This document shows, in pieces, positions 45,161-56,808 of a DNA stretch of 64,000 nt. A model generated the notes under the pieces. It did not search any database, had not been told where the DNA came from, and was given only the letters and a program-made list of their open reading frames with translations. Both the position numbers and the translations under genes were made by a program. This DNA comes from Dioscorea cayenensis subsp. rotundata (taxonomy: Eukaryota > Streptophyta > Magnoliopsida > Dioscoreales > Dioscoreaceae): positions 20,362,027-20,426,026 of the forward strand of contig NC_052479.1 in NCBI RefSeq assembly GCF_009730915.1, read 5' to 3'. Position 1 is the stretch's first letter, and each line of letters starts with the position of its first letter.

Positions 45161-46920
45161 TGTTTTGTTGGTTTTATCTTTGTCTTTGTCTAGGAATATT
45201 CCTCATTGTCTTTCAATTTCTCATGTCTCATATGGTGTGCTACTTTTGCTGATTGTTTTACAAGGGAAGTACCCGATGGTACTGAGGAAATTCTGAATTA
45301 ACTAAGAAAAAGCCTGATATTTTGTGAAATCCCCAAATATTCTGAATTTTAAATCTTGAGATATGTGTGAAGGTTCAAGGTGAATCACGGATTTTGCCAT
45401 GCATTTAAAGATCTTTATGGGTTGTGAAAATACTTACTGAAGAGAAGACGGTGCTTTGTTTAAGTGCAACCAAAGCTACAGATAGAGAGGGAGAAGTGAT
45501 GAGATTATATTAGCTATATAGTTAGATACAGTAGAATTTTTAGTTGTATTGTATTTATAAATTTTTGTAATTTTGTATTTGAAGATACAAGAAAGTGTCT
45601 TGTTTGATGTATTTGGAGTGCTAGATTATTGAACTTTGTGCTTGGTGAGAGAGAGTTTTAGATTTGAATTTGATAAACATATATTTAATGGTGAAGTTAC
45701 TTCATTCTCTGTGATCATTAGATTTTATTAATAATAGAATATCCTGTTAAATTATGTTAATTATAAAATAAATAACTAGGTATATATTTAATTTTATTTA
45801 TTTTCTAATAGATGGTTATATTTTTGTTGTTGCGGAATTTATTTCATATGGCTAATGTTTATATTAATTAGTTATAATTATATTTTTAGTTCTTAAAGAA
45901 GTACAAGGTCTGTTCTTTTAATCTTTTTATAATTATTGTGACCTCGGAGTCTTTTTATTTTTTATTTTTATAAATTTGGCAGTGTTAGTTCTCCGTGTGA
46001 TGGATGTTATTTTAGCAATTAGTTCGGTTCTTCTAATCCCTTTATAATTTTTTGTGACCGTTGAGTCTTTTTATCTTTTTAAGTTTGGCATTGTTAGTTC
46101 TACATGTGTGATAGTTGTTTTTGAAGTTAGTTTTCCTTGAATTAATTTATTCTATATTAAAGCATTATTTAAAAATAAATAAATAATGTATAACTAGATC
46201 CGGATTTGATAAGGTATCTAGATCCGAAACTCGGTCCTTGGTAGAGATGGCAAGGTTAAAAGGCCAATACATTTGAACTGAGATGTGGAAAAGGAAAAAT
46301 TTACTTATATATCTATAAATAGTATATTATTTCCATGTCAATTTGCAAATCAAAAATAAATAAAGAATATATCCACTAATTATAATAATTGTGTGTTTTG
46401 CTTATATTTATATATTGTAATAGTTTAATTAAAAAATTAATATTAAAGAAATTATTTTCCTAATTTTAACTTATTAATAAATATTATATATTATAAGGGG
46501 TTTGAAAAAAAAATTATTTTGATTTTTACTTTATAAAAGTGTTTGGTTTAAAGTAGTCTATCGAATCGGTGAAAGTGTTGAAGTGAAAGTTTTAATTAAT
46601 TCAACTACCTGGTAAAAGTGTTGGAGTGAGTTTTAATTAAAAATTTTTAATTTCATATGTTGATTGAAGGGGAAGTGTTAAATCATTAACATATTTTGTT
46701 TGGTTAGTGGAAGCGAAAAATTAGAAAACGATGAAAGTAAGATTTCGCTCATCACTTAGCATTTCATAATAGGGGTGAAATTACTCTCTCAAATGTATTA
46801 GGTTGAGTCTATAATTATTTAACATGATAATTTAAATATATATATTTCTATGAACAATAAAAAATTTTAAAAAAGAAAAGATACTAATAATAAAGCAATC
46901 AGTATGGTTGTGGAATAAAT
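45161..46920. other. Intergenic; no gene seen
   Basis: AT-rich. 45880-46140 has two similar 'cttttaatc(t/c)ctttt(t)ataattattgtgacc(t/g)' segments (about 45910 and 46035), a roughly 120 bp imperfect direct repeat. No element ends or coding motifs were recognised. Confidence 0.5.
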
Positions 46921-46924
46921 AGAG

Positions 46925-47175
46925 ATTCTTGGACTTCTCAAACATTTGCCAACCTGGAATATAAGTATTTACAGACTACACAATATGCCCATATATCCTC
47001 CATTTTTGTAACCTGAGTTACAAGCGTGGTGAGGGTTTTGTAAGGTTAGACATCACTGATTGCAACGTTGAGGAGTAGGTGATAAATGGCAGTGCAGTTA
47101 GTGTAAAGTATTTCAAGTTGAAATGGCTTTGAAATTTCAAATCCTTTGGTTCACGTAGCATTGATATATTTTTTT
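46925..47175 (+). pseudogene. NLR LRR scrap
   Basis: Frames in series give LEYISIYRLHNMPIYPP, PELQAW, GFCKVRHH, then DITDCNVEE-stop-VINGSAV and VKYFKLKWL. The pattern (leucine-rich strand, W-G-F-CKV, DCNVEELVINGSA) is the C-terminal LRR of RPS2-type NLRs and parallels the VMNGS motif of copies A and B. It is cut at about 47200 by retrotransposon leader sequence. Confidence 0.55.
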
Positions 47176-47204
47176 ATCAACATCTTTTTCACACTTGATT
47201 TCAA

Positions 47205-47260
47205 AGATGGGAGGAGAAATCAGTCCCACCGGGCGTGCCAAACTTTGTGAGCTCCTTTCT
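47205..47260 (-). mobile_element. Gypsy-type leader motif
   Basis: The minus strand reads AGTTTGGCACGCCCGGTGGG, a motif I associate with the region next to the primer site of Tat/Ogre-lineage Ty3/Gypsy elements. If right, the 5' LTR lies to the right (above 47245) and includes the tandem arrays below. No gag was found to the left, so only a stump remains. Confidence 0.4.
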
Positions 47261-47639
47261 TCTCACCCGACCTTTGATTAGGATTATAACCGGTTAAAAA
47301 GCATGGATCACAAATCGAATTTTAATATTTTATAGACTTCAAGGGATTGTGGGTTTATGACTTCCATTAGGGGCAAGCCCCTAGTGTTAATTACCCTGGA
47401 CATTGTCGCAGGAACCTCTGATTAAAAAAATAAGTGTGAAGAAAAGACAGATTCTGACCAATAAATTTCATTCATGAATTCATAGACTTCATTGAAAGTA
47501 CAAGAAGTTTGGAATTTAATCATCTTTACGTAGCAATAATTGTAGCATTTCATCATTTTCCGACTATTTCGCCGAAAAAGCACTCTTTGACTTTTGTTGA
47601 CTTTTGGTCTTCGTCAACGGTCGAAATATGCATCTTGAA

Positions 47640-48900
47640 CATGATTTAGAAACTTTTGAATTTATATCTTGGATATTTGAATTTGCGTCTTGGACTTGAT
47701 TTGGAACTTGATTTGAATTTTTATAAGCTTCGGCTTTCGTGTTTGTGAAGTTTTTTTTGCAACTTGTGAACTCTCAAACACTTTATCCTTGAGGTTGTTG
47801 AGGTCATTTGTTGATTCATTTGAAACTTGGACATTTGAATTTACATTCTTTGATTTGACTTGGAACTTGATTTGACATTTTATAAGCTTCGGCTTTTAGG
47901 CTTGTGAAACTTTTTGCAACTTGTGAACTCTCCAACATTGTAGTCTCGAGGTTGTCGAGCTCATTTATTGATTTGTTTGAAAATTGGAACTTGGACTTTG
48001 AACTTATATCTTGGTTTTGATTTGGAGCTTGATTTGATTTTTTATAAGCTTCGGCCTTCAGGCTTCTGATGCTTTTTGCAACTTGTAAACTCTTCAACAC
48101 TTTAACTTTGAGGTTGTTGAGCTCATTTGTTGATTTGTGTGAAACTTGGACATTTGATTTTTGCATCTTAGATTTGACTTGGATTTCAAGCTGTGGATTC
48201 TCTATGTTGATGAATTACAAACTTGGTTTGACTTTCCATAAGCTTCGGCTATCATGCTTGTGAAGCTTTTTTACAACTTGTGAACTCTTCAACACTTTAA
48301 CTTTGAGGTTGTTGACCTCATTTGTTGATTTGTTTGAAACTTGAGTCTTGGATATTTTCAATTTGCATCTTGGACATTTGATTTTGTATCTTGTATTTGA
48401 TTAGGATGTTGAGTTGTGGATTCTCTATGATGAGGAATCATCAACTTGATTTTACATGATTTAATTTTTTATAAGTTTTAGCTTTTATGCTTGTGAAACT
48501 TTTTTGCAACGTGTGAACTCTTCAACGCTTTAGCCTTGAGGTTGTTGAGCACATTTGTTAATTTGTTTAAAACCTGTATCTTGGGCTTTAAACTTGTATC
48601 TTGGATTTGATTTGGATTTTAAACTGTAGACTCTCTGAATTGATGAATTGCAAAAATGATTTAACTTTTCATGAGCTTCGGCTTTCATGCTTGTGAAGCT
48701 TTTTGCAACTTGTGAACTCTTCAACTCTTCATCCTTGAGGTTGTTGGGTTCATTTGTTTAATTTGCATTCTTTGATTTGATTTTTTTATAAACTTCGGCC
48801 TTCATGCTTGTGAAACTTTTCGCAACTTATGAACTCTTTAACGCTTTAATCTTGAGGTTGTTGGATTCATTTGTTGATTTATCATTTTTTTTAACACCTT
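47640..48900 (-). repeat. Diverged tandem array with coding-like period
   Basis: About seven units marked by 'taagcttcggct' (about 47727, 47886, 48047, 48240, 48473, 48672, 48790) and 'gcaacttgtgaactcttcaac...ttgaggttgttgagctcatttgttgattt'. Spacing is about 160 bp on the left and 120-230 bp on the right. On the minus strand 47816-48166 stays open for 116 codons with a 54-residue period (NELNNL...SLQVAKS...SLKAEAYKKSNQ, then NELDNL...SSQVAKS...SLKAEAYKMSNQ). No known domain was recognised. Confidence 0.85.
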
Positions 48901-48972
48901 GATTTTGATTTGATTTTTTTTCTTTTATTTTCCTCTTTTTTTTTTTTTAAGAATGCTTCATTTTTTTTCATT

Positions 48973-49240
48973 ACTCTTAAGAGAGTCAATGACCTCAATT
49001 AGGGTCCATGAGCTCAAAAAGAGTTTTATGGATTTTAGAATTTTTCATCGCCCCTAAGAGAGTCAATGGCCTCAAGGAGGGTACATGAACTCAAAGAAAG
49101 TTTTAAGGGTTTTGAAATTTTTCATCACTCTTAAGAGAGTCAATGGCCTCAAACAGGGTCCATCAGCTCAAAGAGAGTTTTAAGGGTCCATTAGCAGGGT
49201 CCATTAGCTCAAAGAGAGTTTTAAAAGGATCTTTAATCGC
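48973..49240. repeat. Second tandem array, about 80-90 bp units
   Basis: Three to four units each carry 'aagagagtcaatggcctca', 'agggtccat(g/c)agctcaaa' and 'gagttttaagggttttgaaatttttcatc'. It directly follows the first array with only a T-rich spacer. Confidence 0.88.
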
Positions 49241-49244
49241 CCAT

Positions 49245-49560
49245 TCGCTTCCGTGACTATCAAGAGGCAATGTAGAGTTCTCTCAAAGAAAGCTATCGCC
49301 ATGTATTAGAGCGAGCTTCAAGAGAGTTCTTCAAAGGTCTTCATCAACTCTTTCAGCTTATGTGACTGTCAAGAGGCAATGGAAAGGCTCTCTCGAGGAG
49401 AGCAGTCAACATGCATTGGACATCACAACTAGCTTCAAGAGGGTCTTTAAGAGACTTCAATAGCCCATCCACTTCCGTGACTGTTAAGAGGCGATGAAGA
49501 GGCCCTCTCAAGGAGAGCAGTTGACATGCATTAAACATCACGGTAAGCTTAAGGGGGATC
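49245..49560. repeat. Third tandem array, about 108-119 bp units
   Basis: Three units start '(t)tccgtgact(g/a)t(c/t)aagaggc(a/g)atg' (about 49253, 49361, 49480) and share 'ctctc(g/a)aggagagcag', 'acatgcatt' and 'agcttcaagaggg'. On the minus strand 49353-49541 is open, but that is expected from the repeat and shows no domain. Confidence 0.88.
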
Positions 49561-50205
49561 TTGTGAAATTACCAAAATACCCTTTATCTTCGCTAAAACC
49601 CCTTTTTTTCTTCTTTTCTTTTTTATTTAGACCCTCTAACATTTCATTTTTTTCACATTTCATCAAATTTTGCAAATGAACCCCAAACTTTCATATTTTC
49701 ATATTTTTCATGGTTTTTGCAGTTAAACCCTCAAGATTTCATATTTTCACACATTTTCACATTTTTGCATATATGTCCTCAATTATTTCATCATTTTTTC
49801 CATAGATTTTGCATAAAAGCCCAACTTTCTACAAATGTATTTTTTTACCACGCATCGAGCCCTCTCTTTCTCTCTCTCTAAATATCGAACAATAACATTT
49901 CTAAGCATGTTTTGAACTCAGCATGTTAAAAAGTTCAAAACTAACTAGAGGAAAATCTACAATCCAAGGAATGAGATGGAGATTTTGATTGAGAAAACAT
50001 GCCACCATGGATACATAAAAGCATGCTGCCACATATACAATTCATTACCACTTAATCAAGGAGTGCATGGTTAGTAAAAGCAATCCAAGGTGCGGGTGCT
50101 ACCATGGCATGGATTAACATGGGAGTGAATGAAGATTTTTTGTTTTGTAAAATAAAATCCAGACAATTTTTCTTTATGACATAAATGCAACCAAAACATG
50201 TATAA

Positions 50206-50244
<39 letters not shown>

Positions 50245-51020
50245 GATGGAACTCTATAAGTGCATTCACCTCTTTCAAGCTATAAGTACTTGACGAGCTT
50301 CTCAAGCATGCCTCAAGATTTATTCTGGGGTTATGAACATCATCTTGCTTGCCGTGGTGGAGCAATTGATCTTTTCCTGGGAACATCAAAATGCCAATAG
50401 TCAATTTGATGAAGAACTTCATCGACGATCTTTTTTTTTACGATCGAATGTTGTCTCTCGCCATTGATCTTCTCACTGCCGCGAGATGGAGATCGAGATC
50501 TAGGATTGGTGAAGAGAACCAGCAACAAGGCTTCTTAGGTTCTGCCAGGGTGGTGACGGCGGCAAAAGCCATATACATCATCACCACCACTACTAAGCTA
50601 TCCTCATTGTCTTTGGCTTCCTCTAGCTCATTTCATGGTAGCTTTTTCTCTTCCTTCTCAGTCTTTCCTTCTTCTCTTCTTTTTTTTTCTCTTTCTCTCT
50701 TGTTTTTTCCTCCCTGTTCTCTCTGTTTTTCTTTTTCTTTTTTTTCCATAAATCCTCAATTTCCCCCCAAAAATCCTTAACCCCCGAGAGTTTTTTTCTT
50801 CTTCATTTTTTTTTTAAATTTCAAATTTTATTTCAAAATCCCTTCTTATCCATTTCTTTTTTATTTCTTTTTATATTCTCACTGCTTTTTTAAATTTTCA
50901 CTTTAATTTATGTTTATTTTTCACGTGACAATTTGTGGTGCACGCTAATTTAAATTTTTCATTTTTAGCCCTCATATATCTTTTTTATTTGATTTTTTCT
51001 TCTATTTCTTCTTTTTTTTA
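49561..51020. other. Non-coding; possible rest of a long LTR
   Basis: T/C-rich low-complexity DNA (repeated 'catattttca', 'cacatttt') followed at 50207-50242 by (TA)n and at 50400-50780 by a T/C-rich stretch whose open frames are low-complexity Ser/Phe/Leu. No ends were recognised. The shared NLR flank begins at about 51020. Confidence 0.4.
50207..50242. repeat. (TA)n microsatellite
   Basis: About 18 perfect TA units. Confidence 0.95.
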
Positions 51021-52753
51021 AAGTCTATATAAACACATTATTTCATTATTTTAAAAAAACAATACATTAAATATTTATTTATAATACCTAATTGTACTAA
51101 CTAAAATTAAAAATAATTGAAGTGAGTTATTTAATTAATATTCAGTAATTATTTAAGTAAATAAGGTATACAAAATATTTTAAATTAAAAATTTGTCATA
51201 AATAATATTTTAATAATATTTTTTTGCACTAAGAGCAAAATAGTAACGTTACCACATTTTTTTTTTCTTTTTCCTTTTCCTTTTTCTCACTTCCATTGAA
51301 TTTTATTTCAACAAAACACAATTTTCATACCCATTCATTTCATTCTCATTCCCATTCCACAATCCAAACGCACAAGTAGGAATATGATTACAAATAAAAA
51401 TGGTGTTTGATTAAAAGTTGTGTCATTGTAGGTGAAAAGAAGTAAATAAAAGAAATGTGACAAATTTATCTTAATGTCCTTAATACTAGATAAATAATTT
51501 TCATATATAAAATAATGAGTAATGTTCCATAATAATTTTATTATTTACAAAATATTTTAAATATAATTATTCAAATAATTATTATGAATAAATATTTAAA
51601 TTGAATATCTCTTTTATCATTATTAGCTTTAATTATTTTAGTTAATTATTTTAATTAATGATTTTTATTTAATTAACTATCTCTGATGGGTAAAAATGTC
51701 ATTTCACTTTAATTATAATAATTAAATGTGTAAATTGATTGTTTTATTTAATTAAATATCCATTAAAGGCAAAAAATGTCATTTTGTTTCAATTATTATA
51801 TTAAATATGTATATTAAATAATTCATATTAATTATTATTTTTAATTATTCTAACTAAATATTTAAACTAGCAAATTTATGTTAATTATTATAATTAGTTA
51901 TTAAATTAATAATTTTTATTTAATTAAATCTTAGCCACGGTAAAATAATCATTTTGACATAAATAGCCCATTCCCCCCAATTTTGGGGAAATACAATTTC
52001 TTAACAGTAAATAATTGGATTATTCACAGTAATCATTTCCATTATAATAGCTATGTACTCAAACATGAGATTATTTTACTATGCATAATGAATCCCAATT
52101 TAACAATAATTATTCCTTGCATTCAGACGCCCACTTGATCATAGAAAACACGAATAATTTTTATACTATCACTATTCTTCTAAAGATGTTTAGACATTCA
52201 TAATCAACTCTAGTTTCCACCGGAGAATCATTAAGTTAATTAGAAAAATATCAAGTTACTACAAATTAAAAAAAAAAAAATCTTTAAAGTTGAGGTCTGT
52301 GATAGGTAATTCATGAATCTTAGATGAAATGAATAATAAATGTCGCCACTAACCGACACAAATCAAAATTTCAAATATTTTATTAGTTTTACTTGGATCA
52401 CAAGCAAAGTTTTTTAAAAAAAAATAATTGAAAAGTCACAAATTAAAAAGTAAAATTATTTAAATAAAAAACTCAAATAAAGTCTTCCTTCCATGTGGAT
52501 AAGTCACACATTAATTAGGAGTAAAATTATTTTACAACGACTAGCAAAGTCTTCAATGGTATATGTTTTTTTAAGGTAGGTTCTTTTAGAAGATGTCTCA
52601 CGACTCTATTATTAAAAAAAAATAATTAATTAGGTAATTAATTCAAGTATACCCAATCTTCTTTGAATTGATCTTTCAAGTTATCCTTTTATCATCATCA
52701 ATTATCTAACTAATTCAACTATTTATATATATGTATTATTTTTTGAAAACTTA

Positions 52754-52787
<34 letters not shown>

Positions 52788-53298
52788 GAGATGTTGAAAC
52801 ATGACCAATCAATGATCATGTTGTATTACACCATGACTATTTACTTCAACGTTTATTTAGATGTGACGGTGAACAATTATTTGGTAATAAATGTATGATA
52901 TGACCAATGTATGTCTTAATAATGCATAAAATATAGTATTAATTCAACCATCATTGATTATGAAAATTTAAAAATAAATGAAGTAAAATTTTGTTTATAT
53001 CTGCTTCTCAAAAAGCATAAAATTTAATTTTACAAAATATTCTGTTACTATAAATTATATTTAATTAGAAAAAACTCAAAAGGGATATATAATGCTAGCT
53101 ACATGTCTTTTTCTGCTTGTCAAGACAAGAATCCATGGAAAATGAAAGCTAACCACTCCTATTTGATTTGTTGTGAATGATTGACTAACTTAATGAAATA
53201 AAAATCACCAATTTGATGCCAATCTTCTAATTTATTAGTATTTTAAAAAAAAATATGTTCCTTTAAATGTTGAAACAACATTAAGTATCCACTGATCA

Positions 53299-53364
<66 letters not shown>

Positions 53365-53437
53365 GTCAGTAAGATTAGTTCATTTTCATCTTTGCTTATA
53401 AATCAATTAATATATGTCAGTAAGATTAGTTCATTTT
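51020..53437. other. Upstream flank of NLR C, paralogous to 16020-17180
   Basis: Collinear AT-rich blocks as listed for the B flank, but longer, with about 1.1 kb (51960-53080) that B lacks. That extra piece is non-coding and holds (TTA)n at 52753-52788. (AAT)n fills 53301-53362. A 24 bp direct repeat (53363-53386 and 53414-53437, atgtcagtaagattagttca...) precedes the LINE tail. Confidence 0.65.
53301..53362. repeat. (AAT)n microsatellite
   Basis: About 20 uninterrupted units at the place where the paralogous B flank has only two or three (about 17125). Confidence 0.97.
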
Positions 53438-54680
53438 TGGATCTAACCTCCTTCAATCTGGCTCTGCTAGATAAATGGAGATGGAAACTCTTGACTGACT
53501 CGAATTGGGGGTGTGCAAAGGTGCTGCAATTCAATTATAATAAGCCAACCTGGGACCTATTCTGCCAAATTCATGGGAGAGTTACCTTCTTTTGGTCTGG
53601 GGTTATGAAATGCTTGGAGGCTTTTAGAAGGTGCGTCATGGTGAAAATTAACTCAGGTGTGGATACCTTGTTCTGGAAGGATCGCTGGCTCAATGGTCGT
53701 GCTTCCATGCAGATTTGGCCAAATATTTACCGGGCCTCTCCGACGAAGAATGAAATAGTGTTAGATTTGGCTCATCTGCTCACTTGTCCTCCTTTCGTTG
53801 AGGATCCTGCTTCTGCGCAGTGCCTTGCCATTCTTAATGCTACGTCTAGTTCTGATAAGAACTCTAGATTTTGGAGTTTGACCGCTAATGGATCCTTCTC
53901 GATCAAATCTTTCTATGAATTCCTGAATGACGGGGGGTTTTAGATGCGTAATGGCTAAAGTTTTTTGGAAAGTTCCTTGTCCTAGGAAGGTTAATATCCT
54001 TAACTGGTTGGCCTGGAAAAATAAGATCCTATCCCTTGAAAACTTGGCTAGCGGAGGTGTAATAGGCTTTCGACGGACACATGCGTTCTTTGTCATGCTG
54101 CTTCAGAATCTGTTGATCATCTGTTCCTTCAATGTCGTTTCTTTCTCAAAGTGTGGACAAAGCTTAGTAGAATTACCCTTTTACCACCACTTCCTAGTTC
54201 GATGTCGCTCCTGTGGGGTGCCTGGAGGGTGGCCTCTCGTTCCTCTTTCTGGGTGAAGGGGGATGGGGTGGTCAAGGCTTATGTGTGGTCCATTTGGCTT
54301 GCGAGAAATAATGTTATCTATGCTGATAAATGTGTGAATCCGCTTGATGTGTTATTAAAGACTGATCTCTGCATTCTGTCTTGGTTCTCTGCAGCACCAG
54401 AGGGATTGAGATCGACACTTGATGATACCATATCCTTCGTTCGGCATAGTCTAGAGTTCATCGAACCTCAGGTTAAGGAGGCGGCGACCGCTCCTATGGC
54501 TGAGGAGACTCAGGAGGCTAGTGTGGGGTACTTTTATTATGCCTTATTGGGTCAGGAGGAGACCCGTTGTTCCTCCCGTTTTGGTTCTTTCTGGTGTTGA
54601 TCCACATCTAGTGGACTTCTGTTGTATCTTTTTCTGTTTTGGTTTTCAATGAACGTGGTTTATCCATTTTTTCATAGAAC
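53438..54680 (+). mobile_element. 5'-truncated LINE tail (ORF2 C-terminus)
   Basis: Starts mid-ORF2 with NLALLDKWRWKLLTD, FWKDRWLNG, and SANGSFSIKSFYEFL-like zf-RVT entry (SLTANGSFSIKSFYEFLND). A stop at 53941 and frameshifts separate it from CVLCHAASESVDHLFLQC (zf-RVT Cys-Cys-His-Cys, about 54080-54135) and a tail frame ending at 54598. The element ends near 'gaacgtggtttatccatttttt' (about 54650-54675), a typical plant LINE end. It has no RNase H, so it fits the lineage at 35676-38595 and not 43830-45160. Confidence 0.85.
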
Positions 54681-54939
54681 CCCACGCCGCCAATGTTGAC
54701 AATTAAGAAGTAAATTTGTATCATTTTGCTGTTGAAACATTAAGTAACGCACTCATCAATATTGTATTATATGATGAATAATGATAATAATCAATATTAT
54801 ATGTATATATATAGCCTGAGGAGCAGTAGTTGTTTGTTAAATATTAAATGGTCTGCGCTTCCCCATCTTTTTCATTTCCTCATAGCATCATCTTGTGTTT
54901 AATTAGAGTCTCTGCAAAGAAAACAAAGTGGCATGTTTG

Positions 54940-55026
54940 ATCTAATGAAGCTATGGGTTTTGCTCCAAAGAGAAACTTGATAGATTAGAAAGTGCCGTGA
55001 AAGATCTCATGGCCAAGAAGCATGGT

Positions 55027-55068
<42 letters not shown>

Positions 55069-55135
55069 ATATCCCTCAAAACAGAGGAAAACAGCCCAAT
55101 GATAAACTTCAGCTAGCGTTGGGTTCATAAGGTAA
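54940..55135 (+). pseudogene. NLR exon-1 copy C1 with (GA)n expansion
   Basis: The leader and CC code are nearly the same as 17563-17745 ('catgtttgatctaatgaagctatgggttttgctccaaag', split in two). The Glu/Arg codons of 'IERELN' are replaced by a (GA)n run at 55030-55064, which breaks the frame. It ends at cataag|gtaaag. It is the paralogue of the 17563 copy. Confidence 0.8.
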
Positions 55136-56059
55136 AGCTATGAATAATTAAAACTGCACAAGTCATGTATATGAATAATTTTAAAATGTACGTTTGCACA
55201 TCGAACTTGTTCTTTGTCCTCATCAAAAGAGAATCCATTTAAAATGGAATCTAACCTCTCTGATTTAATTTGTTATGAATGATTGACTAATTTTATGAAA
55301 TAAACATTTATCAACTTGAGAACAACGCTTTCTTAAAAAAAAAAGCATAACAACAACAACATTTTCATGCCAATCCCGTATTTTGTCTACTTTAATTTTT
55401 ACCATTCTGGTTGAGTTTTCCTCCACGTCGGTTGTATATTTTTATTTGTCTTGAGAATTTGTGATTGATTAACATTGCTTTTGTTTAGTTTTTAGAAATG
55501 TGAAAAACTGTTCAGAGGGAAAAGACTTTTTAACTGCTGATGAGAGAAAGTATCAGCTTGCAGCTTGCCATGTTTTGTAATTAATTAAGTGAATTAACAG
55601 TGATTTATTCCTAAGGATTTAACAATATATTTGATTTATTGTATACTGTTGCATTAAGAAAGACATCAAGAGTACCAAAATGAATCCCAAGCATCTTGAC
55701 ATTGTTGCATGAAGCTGCACGTCCATGTTGACCTTGCAGGATGCCAGGAACATGTCATTAATTAGCTGTGATTTAATTCATTGTTTATCGGTAAGACAAC
55801 CAACGAGTGTCATATTTTAAAGTGATACAAGAGCGGAGCAAGCACGCGAGTATACTATTTTAAAATTTTAAAATGATGAGACTGAAGGAACTGTAATTAC
55901 CTAAGTTACTTTAGTTTTAAATTGCAAGGACATGTCTGAATCTCATTTAAAAGGAACTCTCAGAAACCATAACAGTGACTTGTGAGAGAGGGTGATTGTA
56001 TATTTGGTTTGAGAGAACTTGAATCTGTGTTATCAATCTTTGCATTAATTTTGAGAGAC
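55136..56059. other. Duplicated intron start, then unassigned DNA
   Basis: 55136-55335 matches 17746-17950. 55340-55980 shows no gene or element ends. The 5' leader of exon C2 probably occupies the last 100-150 bp. Confidence 0.5.
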
Positions 56060-56272
56060 ATGGATCTGGTGAAGGGCTGTCTTTCTTGCTTGCAAAGCCC
56101 TGTTGTGCTTCAGCACATGAGCTTTGTATTCCACCCCAAAGAGAAAGTTGATGATTTGAACAACGCCATGAAAGATCTCATGGCCAAGAAGAGGGATATT
56201 CAGAGAGAGCTTGATAATCCTCAAAACAGGAGGAAACTATGTAGCAATCAACTTGAACGCTGGCTTGACAAG
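56060..56272 (+). pseudogene. NLR pseudogene C, exon 1 (intact coiled-coil exon)
   Basis: A 71-codon open exon from ATG 56060: MDLVKGCLSCLQSPVVLQHM, FHPKEKVDDLNNAMKDLMAK, then NQLERWLDK, and an AAG|GTAAAA donor. This is the only exon 1 in the window without a frame break, and it serves as the reference for the other three copies. An in-frame ATG 78 bp upstream (55982) would add 26 residues without similarity, so 56060 is preferred. Confidence 0.85.
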
Positions 56273-56487
56273 GTAAAACCTTCTACTACCATACTGAGAC
56301 AACTTTTTTTTTTCTTTTCTTTTTTTTGCTAAATAAAGATATATATGTATATGTATATGCATATGCATATATTAATTACATCATATAATTTATGTTTTGG
56401 TTGGTAATTTGAATTTGTTATAATATAGAAAAACAAGTTGTGTTCTCACAAAGATTTTTGACCATGATATGAATCGGTTTTGATCAG

Positions 56488-56808
56488 GCTGGAAAAACGG
56501 AAGATAAGGTAAATCAATTATTGGAGGAATATAGTAAAGGTAATTGTGATGCAGGCTCTTGGTTTCAAATTTGTTATTCAAGGTATAACATTGGCAGTGA
56601 AGCTTTCAAATTGAAAGAGGAGATAACTCAGTTGACAGCAGATCAGCCAGAAATCAAATTTACCGACATACCACAGCCTAAACCAGTCCCTGAATCATAT
56701 ATACTAGTGGGGAAAAAAAATCAGGTCCAACATTGATATTGCTCGCACTTATCTGGCAGATGAAAGAGTTGGTATAATTGGCATATGGGGCATGGGGGGT
56801 GTAGGCAA
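56488..56808 (+). pseudogene. NLR pseudogene C, exon 2 start, cut in the P-loop
   Basis: After a ttgatcag acceptor (56487), in phase with exon 1: AGKTEDKVNQLLEEYSKGN … PVPESYILVGK. One extra A in an A-run (about 56713-56720) shifts the frame, then DIARTYLADERVGIIGIWGM and GMGGVG. The DNA leaves NLR code at 56808, after ggcaa of the P-loop codons, and continues as the LTR TGTTAGAAGG. The lost part (lysine of the P-loop onward) is not elsewhere in the window. Confidence 0.92.

Noticed and set aside
47640..49560. CRISPR-like repeat array
   Set aside because: Units are over 80 bp and contiguous, with no unique spacers of uniform length, in a plant genome. It is a minisatellite.
50391..50780. 129-codon frame with a Ser/Phe/Leu-rich hydrophobic end
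   Set aside because: It is driven by a T/C-rich tract. No conserved motif was seen, and overlapping frames are open as well.
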